DNA of 64,000 nt from Durusdinium trenchii (taxonomy: Eukaryota > Sar > Dinophyceae > Suessiales > Symbiodiniaceae), in NCBI GenBank assembly GCA_963970005.1, contig CAXAMN010026506.1:22241-86240 (forward strand), given 5' to 3'. A model generated the notes under the pieces. That model worked only from the letters and a program-made list of their open reading frames with translations, was not told the origin of the DNA and did not search any database. This document shows, one piece after another, positions 57,766 through 64,000 of the stretch. The stretch's first letter is position 1. Each line of letters opens with the position of its first letter. The position numbers and the translations under genes were made by a program.

Positions 57766-57900
57766 TGTGTGTGTAACCCTTGGAGTCACAGTCATCCGTT
57801 TGGATTGTTCTTTGTTTTTGTTGTTAATTAGATTTGCAGGGGGATCGCACGGATTGTTGTTAATCAGTACGCGTAATCTCAAGTGTGTCTGGCTTCTCGC
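57766..57900 (+). repeat. Dispersed repeat S, uninterrupted copy
   Basis: Contains TAACCCTTGGAGTCACAG, TTTGCAGGGGGATC and, directly after, AATCAGTACGCGTAATCTCA AGTGTG. The same blocks occur in the same order at 61079-61140 and 61438-61475. Confidence 0.8.
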
Positions 57901-58429
57901 CAGCCCAGGGTGAGCCCGGAGAGTGCCCCCTGTGGACCCGTCGAACGGGGGTTTGTCGAATGTATCCCCTCCCCGGATACAGAGCAGCTCGCAGCGAGCG
58001 TAGGAGGCTTGAGCCAAAGTTGCCTGCCAAGACCTGACGAATTATTGAATTCCAAGCTGGCCGCCGTTTTGGCATGCCTTTAGGTGACCACAGCGGTCTC
58101 AAGTCGGCCGCCATTTGGGCGTGGCACAAGGTGACCAGAGCGGTCAAAGCATTTTCTAGGTTCATTGGAACCTGTCACCGCCTCAGGTGCACACACAGCA
58201 CGTACACGTTCAACGAGGCTGGGTTTTCAGGTTTTATTTGGTTCTCTAATGAGGTTTGGGTTCATTGGTTCTCGGCCCCTCCATCTCCCCGTTTCATTTT
58301 TCCCCTTTCACCTACACTTTCTTTCCTCCTTCTGTTTCATGTCTTTCCTTGCTTCATGTCCTGTCATCTCACTCCTTTTTCCCCAACCAGTTTACTGTTG
58401 GGGTTCTATCTTAGAAAGAAAGAGGTAGC

Positions 58430-58830
58430 CACACTCACTGGCCGCGCCCCTGAACTCTGTGGCTGGGCCGCCTGTGTCCAGGCCTTGTCACTCTGTGGCT
58501 GGGCTCTGAGTCCAGGCCTTGTCCTTTTGTGTCCCTTCTCTGAACTCTGTGGCTGGGCTCTGTGGCTGGGCTCTGTGTCCAGGCCTTGTCCTCCTCTTGT
58601 CCTCCTTTTGGCCGCACCCTGAACTCTGTCAACTCTGTGGCTGGGCCCTGTGTCCAGGCCTTGTCCTCCTCTTGGCCGCGCCCCTGAACTCAGTGAACTC
58701 TGTGGCCGCCCTCCTGTCGCCCGGCTCTGTGTCCAGGTCTTGTCCTCCTCTTGTCCTTGTCGTGTCCGGGTCTTGTCCTCCTTGTCTTGACCGCGCCCGT
58801 GAACTCTGGCTGGGCTCCGCCACTTGGTGC
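58430..58830 (+). repeat. GC-rich minisatellite (GAACTCTGTGGCTGGGC...GTCCAGGCCTTGTCCTCCT)
   Basis: A unit of about 40-65 bases recurs six or more times with variable length: GAACTCTGTGGCTGGGCTCT, TGTCCAGGCCTTGTCCTCCT, CTTGGCCGCGCCCCTGAACT. Long ORFs on both strands across it are repeat artefacts. Confidence 0.85.
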
Positions 58831-58859
58831 TCCTCTCGTCGTCCTGTTGTTTCGCGGAG

Positions 58860-59760
58860 CGTGTTGCGCAAGCTTCTCAACATTTTGGGTGTGCGCCAGC
58901 GCGCTCCAGGCTCCGGCGCGCTCTGTATGTACGCTGGCAGCGCGCTGCGGGCGCGCTCGGCAGGTGTTTGCATGGAACGCGCAGGCAGCGTGCTCTGAAG
59001 TTCGGTGCCCTCTCTTCAATTAGCGCGCAATTCCTTAAAGGTTGCTTCTTGAAGGCGCGTGGAGAGAGTTTTGGGCGCGCTCCAGGAACAGTTATGTATA
59101 AAGCGCGATGGCAGCGCGCCCCAAAGGCGCGCTCCAGGCGCGCTCGACTGGCTCTGGGCGCGCTCTGTCTGGAAGGCGTTGGCAGCTCGCTCTGGTGAAA
59201 GGTGTATAGCTGTTCCTGTGAGCCCTAAATTTTTTGAATCAATCTGTTGGGCGAGAGGGGTGCCCTCTTGAGTTATTTTGGGCGCGCGGTGTAGAACATG
59301 CTGGGGGCGCGCTGTTGGTCGCGCTTGGGAGCACATTTCACAAATAGTTCCCAGTTTATTGAAAATTTTCGACTGGCTGGCCGCGCCCGTCCTCCTCTCC
59401 TCCTCCTCCTCCTCTGTTCTTGTCCTCTGGCTGCCTCTTCTCTTGCCCTCGTCTTGGCGTTGCAGGGCGGACTCTGCAACGTTCGGTCAGCGCGCTCGGC
59501 CCGCCCTTGGGGAGCGTGCTTTGGAGCGCTTGCTTCACGTTGCGCGCGCTCCCTTGCCCATCCAATTTTGCCGCAAGCTTCTCAAACATTTTTTGGGTGT
59601 GCGCCAGCGCGCTCCAGGCACGCTCGGGGAGTGTGCTTGCTTATGGATGCGCGCTCCGGCGCGCTCTGTTTACCTGCTGCCAGCGCGCTCCGGGCGCGCT
59701 CGGCAGGTGTTTGGAGGACACGTTACAGGTGCGCTCTGGAACGCGCTGGCAGCACAGTTT
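58860..59760. repeat. Array rich in the near-palindrome GCGCGCTC
   Basis: GCGCGCTC, GGCGCGCTC and GGGCGCGCTC recur more than twenty times (for example 58907, 58917, 58949, 59107, 59128, 59299, 59663, 59687). Two longer blocks are also duplicated: GTGTGCGCCAGCGCGCTCCA at about 58889 and 59598, with AAGCTTCTCAA shortly before each. The plus strand between has no credible gene. Confidence 0.8.
59385..59465 (+). repeat. Pyrimidine-rich tract (CTCCTCCTC...TTGTCCTC)
   Basis: A CT-strand-biased tract complementary in composition to the purine-rich tract at 59770-59985, about 350 bases away. Confidence 0.8.
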
Positions 59761-59769
59761 GAAGAACGG

Positions 59770-59985
59770 TTGGCCAGCGCAGCCAGACGACAAGAACAGG
59801 ACAAAAGGAGAGGAGGACAGGAGGACGAGACAAGAGGAGGACAAGAGAAGGACAAGAGGGGGAGAAGAGAAGGACAAAAGGCAGCCAGAGGCCGACAACA
59901 GGACTAGAGAAGGACAAGAGGAGGAGGAGAGGAGGACAAGAGGAGGAGAAGAGGACCGACGCGAAAAACAATTCAGGGGCGCGGC
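59770..59985 (+). repeat. Purine-rich tract (GAGGACAAGAGGAGGACAAG)
   Basis: Variants of GGACAAGAGGAG repeat for over 200 bases with almost no pyrimidines except C in GGAC. It can pair with the pyrimidine tracts at 59385-59465 and 60188-60262, so two alternative large foldbacks are possible. Confidence 0.85.
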
Positions 59986-60187
59986 CAGTGTGGCCAGCTC
60001 CTGTTTTCCTAAGACACAACCCAAACAGTAAACTGTTTGGTGAACAATTCCAAGCCACTCGGAACTATTCTTCTTCTAGGGTAGCTTGATAGTCCTTCAG
60101 TCTTTAAAGCTGGGACGCGCTCCCAAGCGCTGCAAAACACACTCCCGGCAAGGCCCACAGGGCGCGCCTGGAGCGCGCCCAGACTAG

Positions 60188-60262
60188 ACGAGAACACCTC
60201 CTTTTGTCCTTTTCTTGTCCTCTTCTTGTCCTCCTTGCCTCCTCCTCTTGTCCTCCTCGTCC
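60188..60262 (+). repeat. Pyrimidine-rich tract (TTGTCCTCTTCTTGTCCTCC)
   Basis: Reverse-complement type of the preceding purine tract, with phrases CTTGTCCTC repeated five times. Confidence 0.85.
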
Positions 60263-60587
60263 TTTGGCCGCGCTGGCAAACATTGTGTCTTCCTCCTGCT
60301 TCTAGTGGCCACGTTTTCGAGCCATGTGCGTCGTCCTGGTGTTTTGCGCTGTCCTTGTGCCACGGTCGCAAACCCCGTGTCCTTCTTTGTTGTTGGTCCA
60401 GGTCTGCCTGTCCTGCTTGTCCACGTAGTGGGCCCGTCTATCACCGTCTTACCAGGGGCTTGTCCCCTGCTTGGCCACGCCGTTTTTCCTATCTCCACCG
60501 CCTTGTCTGGGTATGTTTTCATGTGGCTATGAATGCAACTGTGACACAGCGATCGAAATGCGATATCACCATCGGATCTCCTCACGA

Positions 60588-60607
60588 TATATATATATAT
60601 ATATATC
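60588..60607. repeat. (AT)n microsatellite
   Basis: About ten AT dinucleotides. Confidence 0.85.
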
Positions 60608-61065
60608 CGGTATCCCATCGTTTTGCGCGTGTGACACAGGCATCAGGAACTGTTTTCAAACATTTATTGTTTAGGTGCAGTTCCCAAACAGCTGGAGGCT
60701 TTAGAAATGTATACTTGCATTCGTTTCCACCAACATTGGAATTTTCGGAGTTGACGCCGACGCCGACAAAAATGCTGACCCTGTTTGGGGTCTATGCTGG
60801 TGTAATTTTCTCTTGCGTGCACATCGGTCCAGGCCTTAGTCTGTACGCGCGCATCTGCTGTACACTTAGGTTTTAGGTCGCCAAGGTTCTGATAAGGAGG
60901 TTTGGCTCACCGTTTGTCCCTGTGCCTTTGGTTCCTTTTTCGTTTGCAACCACACACACTTTTGTCCCATCTGTCCTCTTTCTTTCTCATGTCTTCATCT
61001 TTTTGTCCATGCTGCGCGCACAAACGCACATTTGTTCGTCACTTAGTTTCTGCCTCCCCTCGGGG
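60608..61065. other. Unassigned spacer
   Basis: No gene or ordered repeat seen. The stretch is T-rich around 60910-61010. Confidence 0.3.
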
Positions 61066-61485
61066 AGGCGTGCGTGTGTAACCCTTGGAGTCACAGGGAT
61101 CCGTTGTTCTTGCTGTTATAATTTGCAGGGGGATCACCCACGGACTTGACTGGTGATCCAACGAAGAGGGTCAAGCTCCGTGCTGAAATCTGGCCTGATC
61201 AGCCAGACGTACCTGCTGTGATTACCACTTGCTTCCTCATGGGCTCCTTTGTCCCTGCAACAAGAATTCTGGCCATCGCACTTGTTTGCATCGGCAGTCA
61301 CGCTCTTGGTTTTGATTTTGAGCTTGCAGTTTGAGCCTGGAGGTTTGCAGGGTTCTCGTCACTGTGAGGGAAATCATTTGCTGTTGTTTTTACTTGAATC
61401 CTCTGGTTTTTCAATTGGCTGCCTGTGGCAAGCCGCAACCAAATCAGTACGCATAATCTCAAGTGTGTGTCACCTCCCGCTCCAA
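61066..61485 (+). repeat. Dispersed repeat S, copy interrupted by about 290 bp
   Basis: The left block (GTGTAACCCTTGGAGTCACA at about 61077 to GCAGGGGGATC and ACGGACTTG at about 61147) and the right block (AATCAGTACGCATAATCTCA at about 61442) are contiguous in the 57.8-kb copy but are separated here by about 290 bases. Confidence 0.75.
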
Positions 61486-63673
61486 GGGTGAATGGCCACA
61501 TTGTCTGTTTGCCTCTAACCTTCAGGAACTTTTACTTCGTCTTTTGCATAGGGTTGCAACAATCGCTGGGGATCGCTGCACGTCTCCTTGGAAAACGTAC
61601 CTGCAGTGGTGCACTGCACCTTGGCGCATTGTCAGCCGCAGCTGGTAGCCACCCCTCTTTTTAATTCGATCGTAAAATGCTAATGAGTCCTTGTTGAAAC
61701 CTTCTGTTGAGCTGACCCTTCTCTTTTACGGCTAAGCGCTAAGTATTCAGCAACTAGCTCACGGGAATTTCCAAACTGGTATAGCTCTTGCGAGCATGGA
61801 TCTAAGTGTGTGCATGTATGCACGCGTAAGTTTGGTGTGTGCCAGCTAGTGTATGGGAGGAGGGCGGGAGGAGGGAGGAGGAGGAGAAGGAGGAGGAGAA
61901 GAAGGAGGAGGACTGGGATGATGCAGGGATGATGCAATAAAAAGTAGGAACCCCACACTAGCATGTGAGGAACAAAAAGAAAGAACAACTTTCTGCATTG
62001 AAAGGGGAGCTCCTTCCAAAAGGTGAAGCTCCACAGCTTGTTCAAGGCCGCTCACAGAGGATATCCTCTGATCCCCTCGCGGCGTTCCTGACCAACCCGT
62101 TCTCAATTGCAAGCTAGCGGGCGTGCGTGTCCGTTCTGTGAGGGCAGTTTAGCCTGGATATTTGTCAAGTTGAAACGGTTCTGATCTGCTTTGTGGAACC
62201 ACAGTAGATTTCCATCCACTTCCTTGTTTGCAAGCGATCTGAGCGGTCCAAATGATGCACACCTCCATCCATCGCGCGCTCTGGTGCTCCAATCATGTCA
62301 CAGACCACTGCTAGGTTACTATTTGGGCGACCATTGTGGAGGCGCTAGTCTTTCGTATGAGCTTGCTGGACTCCTGGAGCGCGTGCCGATCCATTGCGCG
62401 TCTTCCGCAAAGAGGTAGACGTTTAAGGCCGTCAAATGCATGGGCCTGCGCTCCCTGAATGTTGTGAGGGTCATGTTCAACTGCCTTTCTTCCACAAGAA
62501 CTGCTCGTTTGGTGGCATTGACCAAGAATCGGTGTTTACAAAAAAGGCACGAAAACTAGGAGACCGGTACCGCGCCGGCCCATTCACTGAGCAATATATT
62601 TTCCGAGGCCGACGATCTTGAGGCAAGGATGCGTATGGCAAACGCAGCCAAAACCTCTGCTGACAGGGCGTCCACTACCACCTTTGGCTACAAGAGGTCA
62701 GCTCAGCCGGGGATTGCGCGGCCAAAAGATCATTGCGTCCGTGTCTGGAAGGCCTTTCTTGCATTGAGGTGGGTGGCGTCTTTTTTTCGGCCGTTGAAGG
62801 AAGGATACATTTTAAGTTTTTGTTTAACTTGAAACATATTGAAACCAGTTCAAGACCTCTCCTCACTTCCACTGGCTGAGGGCCAAGCGCCACCGTCACA
62901 AAGCTGGTTTCCAGCTTCACCCGATGATCGCAAGCCAGCCTAAATGTTTGCAGCTTGTTTCCATCATGAATGGTCTACTTAGTGTCAATAGGACATTATG
63001 CAACTCTTTGTGTAGGCCCATCACGTGAGCATTCGCCCGAAGCATTCACCTAGTCGAACCTGTCAGATATGATTGTGATGTCACACATTGTGACTGTGAA
63101 CTCGCCTTCCCAAGGGCAAAACCCATACCACAAACTTCATTCACGAGCTGACCAACACTTGCCTCCACGGATACATTGCAGCCAAATCAAGCAAGGTTGT
63201 GACAGACTTTGGTATGAGTCTGAGCAGCTAAGCAAATGACTACAAATTCGTCTTCGTCACCTGCAGTTCAAAAGGCAAGAACAGGCCTGCACAGTCGTTT
63301 CTGCAACCTGAATACATCTGCCAGGCACACCAACTAAGTGGCCCATTGTGGGTACCAACAGGATAACCCGCCCAGAAACATATTTTGAGTTCTGCATGAC
63401 TTCTTCATCTGAACACTCCACAACAAAAACACACCAGGCACAGGCACGTAGAATGCCCTTTGGGAGTTGTTGGAGCACGTTGTAGCAACTTTAAGAATAG
63501 CCTGTTGGTATGTGTTGTTTACATATTGATGATCTTTTTGTGACAGGTATTGACTTGATGTTCATTGGCCAACATGTTTAGTGGACACTCAGTGAAAAAA
63601 CCAAGAAGAAAACAAGATGGAGCCCACGAACCCGAATGCAAACACGTTCAAAAAGCTACATATGTCCAAATGA
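61486..63673. other. Unassigned; includes a purine-rich GGA tract at 61855-61915
   Basis: GGAGGAGG-type repeats run from 61855 to 61915. GGATGATGCA is repeated at 61915-61937. Open frames (62191-62418 plus, 62436-62621 plus, 61846-62112 minus) have no recognised domain, and 62820-63670 shows nothing I can assign. Confidence 0.35.
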
Positions 63674-64000
63674 CACTCTTGTAGGACACTCTTGTGGGAC
63701 ACTCTTGTGGGTCACTCTTGTAGGAAACTCTTGTGGGACACTCTTACGGGACACTCTTGTGGGACACTGTTGCGGGACACTCTTGTGGGACACTCTTGTA
63801 GGAAACTCTTGTGGGGCACTCTTGTAGGACACTCTTGTGGGATACTCCTGTAGGACACTCTTGTGGGACACTGTTGCGGGACACAATTGTGGGACACTCT
63901 TAAGGGACACTCTTGTGGGACACTCATACGGGACACTCTTGTGGGACACTCCTGTGGGACACTCATTTGGGACACTCTTGTGGGACACTCTTGCAGGACA
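63674..64000 (+). repeat. 13-bp tandem array (ACACTCTTGTGGG), runs off the window
   Basis: About 25 copies of ACACTCTTGTGGG with point changes such as GTAGG, GCGGG, ATACTCC and ACTCATACGGG. Since 13 is not a multiple of three, the array stays open in several frames as a 13-residue repeat, which explains the ORFs on both strands. The right end is not in the window. Confidence 0.95.

Noticed and set aside
58435-60031. Several long overlapping ORFs on both strands (up to 209 residues)
   Set aside because: All lie in GC-rich minisatellite or purine/pyrimidine tracts where stop codons are rare by composition; no motif.
63656-63988. Minus-strand ORFs with 13-residue repeats
   Set aside because: Direct consequence of a 13-bp tandem repeat without stops; no independent coding evidence.
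63674-64000. Possible CRISPR-like regular repeat
   Set aside because: The 13-bp units are contiguous with no spacers, and the window is eukaryotic.
1-64000. tRNA, rRNA or spliced-leader RNA genes
   Set aside because: I looked for the dinoflagellate spliced-leader core and for obvious tRNA and rRNA signatures by eye and found none; a covariance-model search would be decisive.

Overview
The window looks like nuclear DNA of a dinoflagellate, probably of the Symbiodiniaceae/Suessiales kind. This is an inference from several signs: genes broken into many short exons; introns with GC-AG and GA-AG borders as well as GT-AG; N-termini of the KRPAAA type with Lys/Ala/Pro-rich tails; long one-strand gene runs; and much repeat and retroelement debris. 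I see no rRNA, tRNA, CRISPR array or bacterial-type operon.

Layout. 0-7.5 kb: a duplicated ~0.42-kb repeat, then two degraded plus-strand genes converging on two minus-strand genes. A motif TACTTTTGCA is scattered through this part and changes orientation where the genes do. 7.7-15 kb: minus-strand exon-like segments of one or two unidentified genes. 15.4-17.4 kb: the first part of a C2H2 zinc-finger plus USP-like peptidase reading frame, of the sort carried by dinoflagellate LINE-type elements. 17,398-41,050: a 23.65-kb segment bordered by ~0.16-0.28-kb terminal inverted repeats. The interrupted peptidase frame resumes at 41,051 and rejoins the 17,397 side exactly across a shared 3-bp CCA. 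41.4-45.5 kb: repeats and unassigned sequence. 45.7-49.9 kb: a P-loop NTPase gene followed by a KDZ-like transposase gene, both broken by small indels. 50.4-57.7 kb: more repeats, a second zinc-finger/peptidase copy, and LINE 3'-end and reverse-transcriptase fragments. 57.7-64 kb: minisatellites, GC-rich and purine/pyrimidine-strand-biased arrays, ending in a 13-bp tandem array that runs off the window.

The 23.65-kb insertion is the main discovery. Every gene I can support in it lies on the minus strand. From right to left these are: unresolved exons; a DNA cytosine-5 methyltransferase traced through seven exons in one open frame; exons of unknown function; a DUF7869-type transposase-like gene with frame breaks; a long multi-exon gene of unknown function; Lys- and Glu-rich exons; a single-exon ASCH-domain gene; and a small gene with a basic C-terminus. 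The most economical reading is a very large DNA transposon, or nested transposon, that carries a methyltransferase and other genes and inserted into a LINE-type element. The transposase assignment and the mobility of the whole unit are inference. The inverted repeats, the rejoined frame and the methyltransferase motifs are visible in the sequence.
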